From NCBI RefSeq assembly GCF_004664715.2, contig NC_051066.1, forward strand, positions 79,436,735-79,500,734: a stretch of DNA of 64,000 nucleotides. The letters run 5' to 3'. The position numbers and the translations under genes were made by a program. How positions within the stretch are numbered: position 1 is the first letter of the stretch; the number at the start of each line of letters is the position of its first letter. The DNA comes from Peromyscus leucopus (taxonomy: Eukaryota; Chordata; Mammalia; Rodentia; Cricetidae). A model generated the notes under the pieces. That model was not told where the DNA came from. It did not search any database and saw nothing but the letters and a program-made list of their open reading frames with translations. Of the stretch, positions 21,396-31,862 are shown one piece after another.

Positions 21396-21752
21396 TACCA
21401 ACTTTTGCTGCGCTAAGACACCATGACTAGGACAACTTATAGAAGAAGGAATTTATTGTCCTTACAGTTTCAGAGAGTGAGTCCATGACATCAAGGTGGG
21501 GACCACGGCATCAGGCAGACATGGGGCTGGAGGAGTAGCTGGACACAGCACTCTGTTGCTCTTCCATATATGACGCACAAAGAGAGAGTAGAGACAAAGA
21601 CACTTGGAACAGCATGGTCTGTTGAAAACTCAAAGCCCACACCCTCCTCCAATAGGGCCACATTATCTCCTTATCTTTCCCAAACAGTTCCACCAATTGG
21701 GTACTGAGTATTCAAACGTATGAGCCTATGGAAGCCATACTCGTTCACACCA
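21396..21752 (-). mobile_element. ORR1-like MaLR 5' LTR
   Basis: AAGACACCATGACTAGGACAAC on the left and TTGGGTACTGAGTATTCAAACG on the right align with 18759-19488. Together they bound a provirus of about 3 kb. Confidence 0.7.
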
Positions 21753-21870
21753 TAAGAAGTTCATCAGATTTTTGCATCATAAAGTTAACTTTTGCCTCAT
21801 CTCCTTTTGGAGACCATATGCTTTGAAAGAAGTCACATTGTATAGCTCGCACTGAGAAGAATGTGGTATT

Positions 21871-22010
21871 AGTCAGGCTTGGTGACTTACACCTTTAATC
21901 CCAGCAGTGGGGAGGCTGCAAAAGAGGAATCATAGGAAAGTTAAAGGCAAGTTCAGCCAGGGCTACAGAGTGAGACTCTCCTCTCAACAATAACAACAAC
22001 AAAACAAAGC
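21871..22010 (+). mobile_element. B1 SINE
   Basis: GTCAGGCTTGGTGACTTACACC to CAGAGTGAGACTCTCCTCTC; old. Confidence 0.75.
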
Positions 22011-22079
22011 AAAAGGTTTTCTTCTTCCTGGCCTGACTATTATTTGAAATGCATTGTTTCCTATTTTCGGTTTTTTGTG

Positions 22080-22264
22080 TTTTTTTAGGTTTATTTCTTT
22101 ATTATGCGTACAATGTTCTGCCTGCGTGTATCCCTGCACACCAGAAGAGAGCATCAGATCTCATTACAGATGGTTGTGAGCCACCATGTGGATGCTGGGA
22201 ATTGAACTCAGGACCTCTGGAAGAGCAAGCAGTGCTCTTAACCTCTGAGCCATCTCCCAGCCCC
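22080..22264 (-). mobile_element. B2 SINE
   Basis: TTTATTTCTTTATTATGCGTAC to CTGAGCCATCTCCCAGCCCC; full length. Confidence 0.93.
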
Positions 22265-22299
22265 CTATTTTCGTTTTTTAAGCAGCATACAAAGCAGTG

Positions 22300-22425
22300 G
22301 TTTTTAGCAGATGTGATGGCACATGCCTATTATTCTAGCACTTGAGAGAAAAGGCGGGAGGGTCAATAGCTCAAGGTCATATTCAACTACATAGTAAGTT
22401 CAAGACCAGCCTAGGCTATGTAAAA
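22300..22425 (+). mobile_element. B1-like SINE
   Basis: GATGGCACATGCCTATTATTC to CCAGCCTAGGCTATG; old. Confidence 0.6.
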
Positions 22426-22442
22426 ACGTACTGTTTAAAAAT

Positions 22443-22648
22443 GTTGGGCACTGGAAAGGGGTTAAGAGCATTTGTTGTTCTTCCAAATAATGGGGTCCAA
22501 TTCCCAGCACCCACATGACAGCTTACAGCCATCTGTAACTCAAGTTCCAGGGGATTCAATGCCCTCTTCTGGCCTCTGCAGGCACCAGGAATGCACAGAC
22601 ACTCATACACATAATTTTTGAATAAATAATCAAAAATATTGGGCAAAG
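22443..22648 (+). mobile_element. B3 SINE
   Basis: GGCACTGGAAAGGGGTTAAGAG head to CATACACATAATTTTTGAAT; its last 42 nt are duplicated at 22650-22691. Confidence 0.8.
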
Positions 22649-22691
22649 CACTCATACACATAATTTTTGAATAAATAATCAAGAATATTGG
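22601..22691 (+). repeat. 42-nt direct duplication
   Basis: ACTCATACACATAATTTTTG and the following 22 nt occur at 22601-22642 and 22650-22691 with one mismatch, separated by 7 nt (GCAAAGC). Confidence 0.9.
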
Positions 22692-22692
22692 A

Positions 22693-23068
22693 TCTCAGAG
22701 ATGGCTCAGCAATTGAGAGCACTTCCTGTTTTTGCAGAGGAGCCCTGTTCGGTTCCCAGCACCGACATGGAGACTCACAACTGTCTGTAATTCCAGTTCC
22801 AGGAGGGCAGACACCCCCTCTAGCCTCTGCAGACAGGTGGCGCATGCCTTGAATCCCAGCACTCAGGAGGCAGAGCCAGGCGGATCTCTGTGAGTTCGAG
22901 GCCAGCCTGGGCTACCAAGTGAGTTCCAGGAAAGGCGCAAAGCTACACAGAGAAACCCTGTCTCGAAAAACAAAACAAACAAACAAACAAAAAAACATTG
23001 TACACTTACATACATACAGGCAAACACTCATACACACATAATAAAACTAAATAAAATCTTCTTTAAAA
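22693..23068 (+). mobile_element. B3 SINE split by B1
   Basis: Head CAGAGATGGCTCAGCAATTGAG and body up to CTAGCCTCTGCAGAC; the tail (CATACATACAGGCAAACAC) resumes after the nested B1. Confidence 0.85.
22837..22992 (+). mobile_element. young B1 nested in B3
   Basis: B1 of the GGAAAGGCGCAAAGC subfamily, lacking its first ~10 nt, with a (CAAA)n tail. Confidence 0.92.
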
Positions 23069-23074
23069 ATGTTA

Positions 23075-23240
23075 GCTGAGGCTGGGCAGTGGCTGCACAG
23101 GTCTTTTAATCCCAGCACTCAGGAGGCAGAGCCAGAAGGATCTCTGTGAGTTCGAGGCCAGCCTGGTCTACAGAATAAGATCCAGGACAGGCACCAAAAC
23201 TACACAGAGAAACCCTGAATCGAACCCCCTGCCCCCCCAA
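23075..23240 (+). mobile_element. B1 SINE
   Basis: GGCTGGGCAGTGGCTGCACAGG to AGAAACCCTGAATCGAACC. Confidence 0.9.
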
Positions 23241-23252
23241 AAAAGTTAGCTG

Positions 23253-23422
23253 AAGCCAGGTGGTGGTGGCGGTGGCATACCCCTTTAGACTCAGCACTTG
23301 GGAGGCAGAGGCACACAGAGCTCTGTGAGTTTGAGGCCAGCCTGGTCTACAAATCCAGTTCCTGGACAGCCAGAGCTGATACACAGAGAAACCTTGACTC
23401 AAAAAACAAAAAACAAACAAAA
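23253..23422 (+). mobile_element. B1 SINE
   Basis: GCCAGGTGGTGGTGGCGG to GAGAAACCTTGACTC with A-rich tail. Confidence 0.92.
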
Positions 23423-23427
23423 AGCCA

Positions 23428-23830
23428 TATGCCAGGGCTCAGCCATTGGAGCTGCCTGCGACCAACCCTGGTGAGCTGAGATAGGGGAAGAAATTCCTGG
23501 GACCCACACAGTGGAAGGAGAAAAGCAGCTTCTTTAAGTTGTCCTCTGACTGCCACACACATGCTGTGCCCCTTACAACCCTCCCCTAACCCCCCACAAA
23601 ACAAATAAAATGCAATGGAAGATGTTAGTCACCGCCAAGGATGGTGGAAGAGTCCTACAATCCCAACTACTCCAGGAGACAATAGACAATAGAATAGCAA
23701 GTTCAAAGTCTACTTGGGCTGCAGAGTGAGGCCAAGACCAGCCTAGGCAAAAAGAGAGCAGAGGATGTAGATCAGCCTTACAGACCTGAACAGCATGTTC
23801 AGGGCCTTAGCTCCAATTCCCAGTGACAGA
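23428..23830 (+). mobile_element. B3-type and B4-type SINE fragments
   Basis: A B3-like piece (GTTGTCCTCTGACTGCCAC, tail ACAAATAAAATGC) is followed by a B4-like piece with an ID-type 3' end (CAGGGCCTTAGCTCCAATTCCC). Confidence 0.6.
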
Positions 23831-23990
23831 CTTTTTTTTTTTTTTTAATCTGAGACAGAGTTTCTCCGTGTAACAGCTCTGACTGTCCTAGAACTGGCTC
23901 TGTAGACCAGGCTGGGTTTGAACTGACAGAGATCCACCTGCCTCTGCCTTCCAAGTGCTGGGATTAAAGGTGTGTGCCACCACCTCCAAT
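23831..23990 (-). mobile_element. B1 SINE
   Basis: T-tail, GAGACAGAGTTTCTCCGTG to GGTGTGTGCCACCACC. Confidence 0.9.
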
Positions 23991-24084
23991 GACAGATTTT
24001 TAGAAACTATTAAACAAGAAATAAATTGTACCAGAAACAATTCTAGGTGTTTCTTCCTGCTTTCTTTTAAACAAAAACAAAACA

Positions 24085-24195
24085 GGATGGCTTGATGTGG
24101 TGGCATCTGTCTGTCACCCCATCACTCTAGCGGCAGAGGAAGGGAGATTACCCATGAGTTCAAGGCCAGCCTGGACTCTATAGTGAAACCCAGAT
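24085..24195 (+). mobile_element. B1-like SINE
   Basis: GCTTGATGTGGTGGCATCTG to CTGGACTCTATAGTGAAACCC. Confidence 0.7.
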
Positions 24196-24229
24196 GAGGG
24201 AGGCAAGTATAGGAGACAGTTTAGTAATC

Positions 24230-24912
24230 TGGACCTCACTAGGTTTGCACTGTGAACCCTCTCTCCAGCTCCCCCGAATCCTAATTATGCACTTGGCAGC
24301 TTAGGACCCTCACCTGCATGTACTAGGCACACTTACCCCTCCTAACAATGCAGGTAGCAACCGGTTGGCAACCTAGGACCCCCACCTGCTGGAAGTGACA
24401 TGCACGCCCTACTTCAAACAATGGAGCAAGTTTCCTCTCCCCTGGCAACCATCAAACATGAATAGTTCCTAGCCAATCATACTCAGATGATATCTAGGTA
24501 GAAGGGGAGGGAGGACCATCAGGCCTGAAGTAATTTGAGTCTCTGTGCAATAAAGCAAACTGTGCCCTGTAAGTGAACATTTAGGGGGAATCCCCTATTT
24601 ACCATCTTATGCCTCTGTGTAATTGGGCATGCATGGGATTAAAATCAGATTCATTATGGAAAGGAACATAACAGTAAAAATTATAAAACTGAAATCTATC
24701 AATCAAAATAGAGAACAGCCCACATTATATCCCTTAGTAACCAGCCTCTCCTCCCTTTAGACCCTGTAAAAGATTCTCACCAGAGTACCCTGCTGTCAGT
24801 GTGTTTCTTTCTGATCTCTACTGTCCCTTCGCTTCTGAATAACGTTTCCTTGCTGCTTCCAATTTGTGTGTGTTTATTTCCATTTCTTGAATAAGGTGCC
24901 CGAAACCTGGTG
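24230..24912 (+). mobile_element. possible old LTR
   Basis: The end GCTTCTGAATAACGTTTCC with GATAAGGTGCCCGAAACCTGG-like sequence and a CTCACCAGAGTACCCTGCTG block resembles LTR 3' ends I know from rodents. Boundaries and family are unsure. Confidence 0.35.
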
Positions 24913-25327
24913 TTCCAGTTTGTTTTCTGTTTCTGTGATAATCACCGTGACAACAAAGCAGCTTGAGGGAGGGGAGGGTTTCATCTCATCTCACTCTTCC
25001 AGGAAACAGTCTATCATCAAGGGAAGTCCAGGCAGGAACTAAAGCTAGGCACTGGGAAGCAGGAAACAAAGTAGAGACCATGGAGGAATGTTGCTTACTG
25101 GCTTGCTTTCCATGGCTTGCTCAACCTGCTTTCTTCAACAACCCAGGACCACCTACCTGCCCAAGGATGGCAGCATCCACAGTAAGCTGGGCCCTCCCAT
25201 ATTAATCAACAGAATGCCCCCACAGACATGTGCGTAGGCCAGTCTAATAGAGTCAATATATTAACTGATTCTCCCTCCTCCCAGGTGACTCTCGTTTCTG
25301 TCCCAATGACAAAAGCTATCTAGCACA
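24913..25327 (-). mobile_element. MT-type MaLR LTR
   Basis: On the minus strand it starts TGTGCTAGATAGCTTTTG at 25327. GGCCCTCCCATATTAATCAAC and CCATGGAGGAATGTTGC match the reverse of the copy at 58746-59145. Confidence 0.75.
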
Positions 25328-25363
25328 CTGGGAACCACTTGACTGAGATACCCACTTCTGTCT

Positions 25364-25369
25364 CAAAAA

Positions 25370-25408
<39 letters not shown>

Positions 25409-25411
25409 ATA
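25364..25411. repeat. (AAAT)n microsatellite
   Basis: About 11 perfect AAAT units. Confidence 0.95.
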
Positions 25412-25680
25412 GTAAAAACATAAAAACAGCTAACCACTTACTATAGAGATTATGAAGGACACTCCTACAGAGGATAGGATTTTGAGCTAGATCTCTAGCC
25501 TAGGTTCTTTTGGTAAATCTTTGGCATAAAACATGATAAGTTTGGGCAGATTTAAAAATTTTCAATTAAAAAAATTTAAAAACAAATCATTTAAATGTTT
25601 TTCAAAAATAATGACAAGAGCTATTAATTATCTAAAAGACCAAACCCATGCATAATCTGCAATCCATGTTAAATATCATT

Positions 25681-25825
25681 CTAGCTGTGCGTGGTGGCAT
25701 ACACCTTTAATCCTAGCACAATGGGAAGCAGAGCAGGCAGATCTCTGAGTTCAAGGCCAGCCTGGTCTACAGAGTTCCAGAATGGCCAGGGCCACCAAGA
25801 AAAATCCTGTCTTGAAAAACCAAAG
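25681..25825 (+). mobile_element. B1 SINE
   Basis: GCTGTGCGTGGTGGCATACACC to AATCCTGTCTTGAAAAACC. Confidence 0.88.
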
Positions 25826-25871
25826 CAAAAAACTGACAAACAATAACAATGAAAATGCACTATTCTAGGAA

Positions 25872-26045
25872 AGAGCTTGTTTTTTGTTTTGCTTTGCTTT
25901 GTTTTTAGAGACAGGGTCTCTCTATGTATCACTGGCTATCCTAGAACTCCCTCTGTAGACCAGCCTAGCCACGAACTCACAGATATCTGCCTACTTCGGC
26001 CCCCTGAGTGCTGGCATTAAAGGTGTGCGCCACCACCACTCAGCT
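25872..26045 (-). mobile_element. B1 SINE
   Basis: TTTTTAGAGACAGGGTCTCTC to GTGCGCCACCACCACTCAGCT. Confidence 0.9.
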
Positions 26046-26139
26046 AAAAGATCTTGTTGTTATAAAAGCATACTAATTACTGAATCCCAACACTATGATT
26101 TAAATAATAGAAAATAGAAAAATACTATCCTTTGTCTTT

Positions 26140-26285
26140 CTTCTTCTTTCCTTTGTTTTGCTTTGTGTTGTTTTGAAACGAGACAAAGACTCATACTGTA
26201 GCCCACACTGGCCTCAAACTGGTTGCATTTCTTCTTCCTCAGTCTCTCAAGGCTAGGATTACAGAGCTACCAAACTGACTGGCCT
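26140..26285 (-). mobile_element. B1-like SINE
   Basis: GACTCATACTGTAGCCCACAC and GGCTAGGATTACAGAGC; old. Confidence 0.6.
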
Positions 26286-26404
26286 TGTTGATTTAAGAAA
26301 ATAAACCAGTCAAGTAGGTGATAAGCTAAGCAGCATGAGATATATGCACTATGGTTCAGTCTCTCTTTCTCTCTCTCTGATGTCACAAATGTTTAAAGAA
26401 TGAA

Positions 26405-26545
26405 TGAGCCCAGTATTATGGCTCATGCCTGTGGATCCCAACATTTAGGAAGCTGAGGCAGAAGGATTATAAGTTTGAGGCTAGCTTCAGCTACAGTTCC
26501 AGGTCAGCCTGAGCTACCTAGCAAGACTCTGGGGGAAAAAGAAAA
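26405..26545 (+). mobile_element. B1/B4-type SINE
   Basis: TATTATGGCTCATGCCTGTGG to GAGCTACCTAGCAAGACTC. Confidence 0.65.
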
Positions 26546-26659
26546 GACACTATGGATTCCCTTCTAAAATCTCCATCCTACTATTCACATACACAGGCAT
26601 CTATGTGCATGTATACAGATACAACCTTCTTGTTTCCATTTCTTTTGTTTTTGAGTTTA

Positions 26660-26720
26660 AAATATATATATATATTACATATATATGTATTGCAAATATA
26701 TAATACATATATAGTACATA
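26660..26720. repeat. (AT)n-rich tract
   Basis: Imperfect TATA/CATA alternation. Confidence 0.75.
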
Positions 26721-26724
26721 TAAT

Positions 26725-27025
26725 GCTTCTTATTTATTATTTAAGAATTTCATATTGTATACAAAACTATACACAATTTTGATCCTATCCCCCCCACTAC
26801 CTGTCCAACTCCCCCAGCTTCCCTAGTAGGTTCCTCTTCCAACTTTAAGTCCTCGTTTTTACAATCCAGTCCAATGAGTATGCTACCTGTGTGCTCAGGA
26901 ATGTGGGGTCATCCACTGGAGCCCGGGGCCAGACCCACAAGAAAAATAAATCTCCCTCCTTCAGCAGCTGGCAACTGCCAATAGCTCCTCTGCTAGCCTC
27001 ATGAGTCCTTCTCCATCCTGCTTTT
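26725..27025 (-). mobile_element. L1 3' UTR fragment
   Basis: TTTCATATTGTATACAAAAC, TTTGATCCTATCC and GGCAACTGCCAATAGCTCC resemble the reverse of rodent L1 3' ends; diverged. A short B1 fragment (GGCTGGCCTCAAACTC) follows at 27026-27105. Confidence 0.45.
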
Positions 27026-27107
27026 GGTTTTGGGGACCAGTATCTTGCTACATATCCTAGGCTGGCCTCAAACTCTCAACCCTCTTCTTTCTGCTTCCAA
27101 AGTGCAG

Positions 27108-27385
27108 TGTATTCAAATTTTTCTTTGGACTGTCAGCTCACAAATAAAAATGCAGACACTTATTAAATGAAAGCTTGGCCTTAGCTTAGGCTTGTTTTTA
27201 ATTAGCTCTTATAACTTAAATTAACCCATTTCTATTCATCTACATTCTGTCACATACTGCCCATCCTGCTTCCTCCTTGTCTCCTCCTGTCTCTCACAAA
27301 TACCTAGATTCCTCCTCCTACTTCCTCTTTCTGCCTGGAAGTCCTGCCTATACCTCTTGCCTAGCTATTGGCTATTCAGCTTTTT
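27108..27385 (-). mobile_element. ERV A left arm: inverted mys-like LTR
   Basis: Reverse copy of the LTR at 30289-30611. It begins TGTATTCAAATTTTTCTTTGG (reverse of the LTR end) and runs to GCTATTCAGCTTTTTATT, where about 50 nt of the LTR start are missing. The adjacent 27386-27450 is the reverse of the polypurine and 3' internal sequence next to the right LTR. Confidence 0.75.
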
Positions 27386-28066
27386 ATTCCCCCTTTTCTG
27401 TAAATAAAAAGGAAAGGGTTTTAACTCTAACATAGTAAAACTATATAATGTATAATAAAGTCTTTAAGGAGAGAGTAAAGTAATATTAAAAAAAATAAAC
27501 CTTGTAAAGATGGGAAATACACAGGGAGTTTGGATCCTGTATGATGTTTTGTTTACTTTGAATTTTTTAAAATGCTAATGTACAAAAAAAATAGCTGCTG
27601 AGAGACATCTGGATTATGAAAACTGCTAAACTAAACCAACCTATATTTCTTAAGAATGTCTTAACAACAAAATGGAAGTCAAAAAATATGCTGCATTGGG
27701 AGAGAGGTTATGTCTTTGTTTCCACAGGAAACAAAACTTTTCAAAAATTAGTGAAGATCAGATTTGATTGGGGGAGAGCTCCTGAAAATCTTGGCTACAG
27801 ACATGAAGAAATAAAAAAAGAAAGAAAGAAAGACTATGGAACAGGTAACATATAGGCTGATCCCTCTAGTGTGGGAACAGCTCTGAGACTGGATGAGATA
27901 TGATAAATCTTGTTGGCTAGAGAGTCCTCATGACTTATTATTACAATGCAATCCTTTCATATGACATGGATGGAGATTTATAGTTTGGGTATACAGTCCA
28001 AAAGGACTTATAAAGTTAACAGATGCCTTTTACCTGCTCAAACATCAAACACAAAATCATCTTTAG

Positions 28067-28218
28067 GGCTGGAGAGATGTCTCAGAGGTTAAGAACACTG
28101 ACTGCTCTTCCAGAGGTCCTGAGTTCAATTCCCAGTATCCACATGGTGGCTCACAGCCATCTGTAATGAGATCTGGTGCCCTCTTCTGTGTACATAATAA
28201 ATAAATAAATCTTTTTTA
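28067..28218 (+). mobile_element. B2 SINE in ERV A
   Basis: GGCTGGAGAGATGTCTCAGAGG to ATAATAAATAAATAAATC. AAAATCATCTTTAG flanks it at 28053-28066 and 28219-28232. It is young, with a shortened middle. Confidence 0.95.
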
Positions 28219-28235
28219 AAAATCATCTTTAGCTG

Positions 28236-28410
28236 GCCGGGCGGTGGTGGCGCCCGCCTTTAATCCCAGCACTTGGGAGGCAGAGGCAAGGCGGATCTCT
28301 GTGAGTTCGAGGCCAGCCTGGGCTACCAAGTGAGTTCCAGGAAAGGCGCAAAGCTACACAAGAGAAACCCTGTCTCAAAAAACCAAAAAAAAAAAAAAAA
28401 AAAAAAAAAA
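28236..28410 (+). mobile_element. young B1 in ERV A
   Basis: GCCGGGCGGTGGTGGCGCCC to GTCTCAAAAAACC plus a long A-tail. Its flanks (ATCATCTTTAGCTG before, ACATCTTTAGCTG after) reuse the duplication of the neighbouring B2. Confidence 0.95.
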
Positions 28411-29913
28411 ACATCTTTAGCTGACTTATGCATCCCACACATTCCATACTTGTGTTAATGCAGATACATATGTTATCTTTAAAAGTATATGTGTTTTCAC
28501 ACAAAAAGGACCAGATACCAATGAATACAAGTAGCCCAGGTGATCCAGCATCTCAGAATGCCTCTGTTGAAGTTTCCTCAAAATTCTACATTCAGAACAA
28601 CTTCAAAGCTGCTAGTTGAGATGGTCCAGCCTCCCAGACTATACAGGACTTCAGATAAGCTCTACTTTCCTGTCACACAGTGGCTAAACAAAAAAATGAC
28701 ACAGCCAGCTTTCCCAGGACTTGACTGTTATTCTAGTTTTCTCAGGGACCCCTAAAGATGCCGTCACCTCCAGACAATAAGAAACAGTCTAGACAACACA
28801 ACACTCATATTCTCAAGAGGTGGGTGGTTTTTGGTTGTTTGGTGGGTTATAGATGTTTGTGATCATTTAGGGGGGTTGGGTACAAATTGTTACTGGTCAT
28901 GGTAAGGGAAGAAACTAAGCAAGGGAGGTTAGATCAAAGATCTCTTTCTTAAAAGAAAAAGTGGGATATGGGGATGATAGGATAAAAAGGTAGATTATTG
29001 AACCTACTTTTAAACTAAAAAGCAACTACTAGTCTCAAATATTTTACATTGATATGGATTTTTACATATTGATACAAATTTAAGGTTATTTTTGTTATAC
29101 TGTATATATGTTTCTACTCTTGTTTAAGATATTGTACCCATGCAGCTCATTTAAAAATTAATGTATAATTAATAATTACAGGTTAATAGTTGGTCATCTA
29201 TAATAATCAAACTTGTAGTCATGTTAGGTATGTTTTCAAGATCAAACAGATTTATTTTAGATAGATAGATGATCTTCAAACACTTCAGAGACCTACAGAA
29301 TATAGCATTTTAAATGTTTTATAACCTAAGGTTTTCCATGACAATGAGACATGTCTGCTCCTGGCAGCACCAATTTACTTCAAAAAAGGATGGTGGGCAT
29401 CAAAGAACCTCCATATGCAGTTTGGCTTCAATGTGGCAAAGCTAGCCATCTGTGCAAGAATCTGCCCTTGTCTCGACTGCTGACAGTATGCTGTTCAAAC
29501 TGGATGAGCAGAACACAAAAGAAAGCAACTGCCAAACTTTGCCAAGACAAGGTAGGACAGTTCTTCAAAATTCCTGCTTCACAGAAAAGTCTTCCAGATA
29601 TTCTAGGCCTGTAGGCTGAAGATAGATGCCCCAACATTGAAGAGGAACCTGGGGTGACTGTCCAGGCAGCCAGATGTCTCTGTCATTTCCTTAGTTTTGG
29701 AAGTTGTTTGCTCTATACTTCCTATTTACTCAGGTAACATTTTATCCTTCTCAGGTCTCTGATGGAGATGAAGATGAGATAGTTATACTTTTACAGTTTT
29801 CCTTGTTACCAAATTCAAAAAAGAAACTTACATAAGAGATGTAAAGCTTATAAGTTGAGAAACATAAAAGCTTATGTTGTTTTTTGGTCTAAAAAGGTAT
29901 TTTTAGGATGATA

Positions 29914-30070
29914 ATAGCCGGGCGGTGGTGGTGCATGCTTTTAATCCCAGCACTTGGGAGGCAGAGCCAGGCAGATCTCTGTGAGTCTGAGGCCAACCTG
30001 GGCTACCAAGTGAGTTCCAGGAAAGGCACAAAGCTACACAGAGAAACCCTGTCTCAAAAAAACAAAAAAA
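29914..30070 (+). mobile_element. young B1 in ERV A
   Basis: AGCCGGGCGGTGGTGGTGC to CCTGTCTCAAAAAAAC. GGATGATAAT before and GGATGGTAAT after look like a duplication with one mismatch. Confidence 0.93.
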
Positions 30071-30288
30071 AATGGATGGTAATATAAGTTATGATAAAAA
30101 TGGTTTAAGTATAAAATTTGACTCACTAAGATAGAATAAATAATATAGCACTTTCTCCAAATTTGCCAAATACATATGGACTAAACATTGTGAGTGTAAA
30201 TTCTTACCTAATAATTGTTCTTATTGTATATAGTTTTACTGTATTAGAGTTAAAACCTTTCCTTTTTATTAAGACAAAAAGGAGGAAA

Positions 30289-30611
30289 TGTTATGGGATA
30301 TTTGTACATTGTGTGAAGATGTATTGCTGTGATTAGTGTAATAAGAAGCTGAATGGCCAATAGCTAGGCAGGAGAGATAGGTGGGACTTCTGGGCAGAAA
30401 GAAATCTCTGGGAAGAAACATGGAGGGAGTCAGATATAGAATGAAAGAAAGTAAAAAACTACATGGTAAAATGTACATTAATAGAAGCAGGTTAACTTAA
30501 GTTATAAGAGCTAGTGGGACAAGCCTAAGCTAAGGCTGAGCTTTCATAATTAATAATAAGTCTCCATGTCATTACTTGTGCTCTGGTGGCCCAAAGAAAA
30601 ATCCAACTACA
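30289..30611 (+). mobile_element. ERV A right LTR (mys-like)
   Basis: TGTTATGGGATATTTG start and AAAAATCCAACTACA end, 323 nt, preceded by a polypurine tract, so it is a true 3' LTR. It shares GGTTAACTTAAGTTATAAGAGC and AAGAAGCTGAATGGCC with the other copies. Confidence 0.8.
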
Positions 30612-30621
30612 GTAATTGCTA

Positions 30622-30683
30622 TCTGGTGCTGGGAGGATGGTTCAGTGAGTAAGAGTTTCTGGCACAAACACAAAGACCTGAGT
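30622..30683 (+). mobile_element. tRNA-type SINE head (split)
   Basis: GTGCTGGGAGGATGGTTCAGTGAG is a B3-type head. The rest of the element continues at about 31110-31300 (ATAAGGTGGAGGATGATAGAG; CTCTGGCCTCAGTTCATGG). Confidence 0.65.
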
Positions 30684-31109
30684 GTTAGGTCTCTAAGAAA
30701 CCCCAGACAAGTCTCACTCAGTACCTGTGTCTCCTCCCAGCTCTTCTCACTCTGTCCTCTAGCCTAAACCTCTACAGCACAGGGGTTGGGCATCCAATTT
30801 CCTCCCCCCAGCCTCTCTTCCTTATATAATTCAGTCATTTAGGTTACATACCCTCTTGGCTCCCAGCTGGCTCTGCTCCTGGACCTCTCATGGCTCACTC
30901 TTGGCCTCTTAGTCCACATCTCTTCTCTTGCCCTCTCTTGCCCCCTCCCTTCTCTTCCTTTCCCACTCCCTGTCCCCCAGTCTGGTTTGTTCTGGACCCT
31001 TCCAGTTGCCTCTTGCTGTTTTCTCCCTCATTTCTACAATAAATCCTCTCAACCATACCTTAGGTGTGGTCATGACCTCATTTGTATTCAGAGTTCAAAC
31101 CACAAGTAT
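30684..31109 (+). mobile_element. LTR-like insertion in SINE
   Basis: It starts TGTTAGGTCTCTAAG and has a TATATAA box near 30823, a CT-rich stretch, and AATAAA near 31039. It interrupts a SINE, whose halves lie on either side. Family and exact right end are unresolved. Confidence 0.5.
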
Positions 31110-31454
31110 CCATGTAAAAAGTGGACATGGTCACAAACCCTAGAATTGTGTGGGACTGGGAGAAGATTGTCTCAATGGCTTGCTAGCTATCTGTCTAACT
31201 CCAGATCCAGTATAAGGTCTGTCTCAAGAGAATAAGGTGGAGGATGATAGAGCAGGACACCCAACATCCTCCTCTGGCCTCAGTTCATGGTTATGCACAT
31301 TCTCATTTACACATGTATATACATTATCCTCATATATCACACATATACATACAAACACACCAAAAATATGTACAGATAACCACCTTTCTAATACACTTTA
31401 ATACACTGATCTCAAACATACACTTTTCACTCTTTTTTTTTTTTAATTTTACTT

Positions 31455-31600
31455 TTTTATTTTTGAGACAGAGTCTCTATTATGTAGCTCTGGCTGTCCT
31501 GCAACTCACTATGTAGACTAGGTTGGCCTGGAACTCACAGAGATCCACCTACCGCTGTCTCCCCTAGATTTAAAAGCATGTACTACCACTCCCAACCTCA
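31455..31600 (-). mobile_element. B1 SINE
   Basis: TTTTGAGACAGAGTCTCTATTATG to CATGTACTACCACTCCCAACC. Confidence 0.85.
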
Positions 31601-31611
31601 CTCACATATAT

Positions 31612-31664
31612 TTAAATAAGATTTATTATTATTACTATTATTATTAATGAGTGTGTGTGTGTGT

Positions 31665-31718
<54 letters not shown>

Positions 31719-31862
31719 CCATACACATGAGCATTGTTGCCCATGGAGGCCAGAAAAGGGTACCTAATCTCCTAGACTTGCAGTTACAGGCAATTGTGAG
31801 CTGCCCCATGTGGGTGCTGGGACCTGAACCTGGGTCCTCTGGAAGAGCAGCTGAACCATCTG
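31612..31862 (-). mobile_element. B3-type SINE with (TG)n
   Basis: AAGATTTATTATTATTAC tail, a (TG)n array at 31651-31718 with one TATG break, and GCTGGGACCTGAACCTGGG near the head. Confidence 0.8.

Larger units (their letters stand above)
27386..30288 (+). mobile_element. ERV A internal region (class II remnant)
   Basis: It is colinear with 39359-40997 (ERV B), and its 28700-29160 part with the reverse of 33780-34260 (ERV C). Near 27690-27800 a broken frame reads like the C-terminal domain of class II integrase (HWERGYVFVSTGN ... IRFDWGR); after it come stops and no intact protein. A polypurine tract AAAAAGGAGGAAA at 30276-30288 abuts the right LTR. One B2 and two B1 elements are inserted. 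Confidence 0.7.

Noticed and set aside
22601..22691. CRISPR-like repeat
   Set aside because: There are only two copies, derived from a SINE tail, in a vertebrate genome.
28619..28755. Env-like protein in ERV A
   Set aside because: Short broken frames; no transmembrane or fusion-peptide pattern can be recognised.
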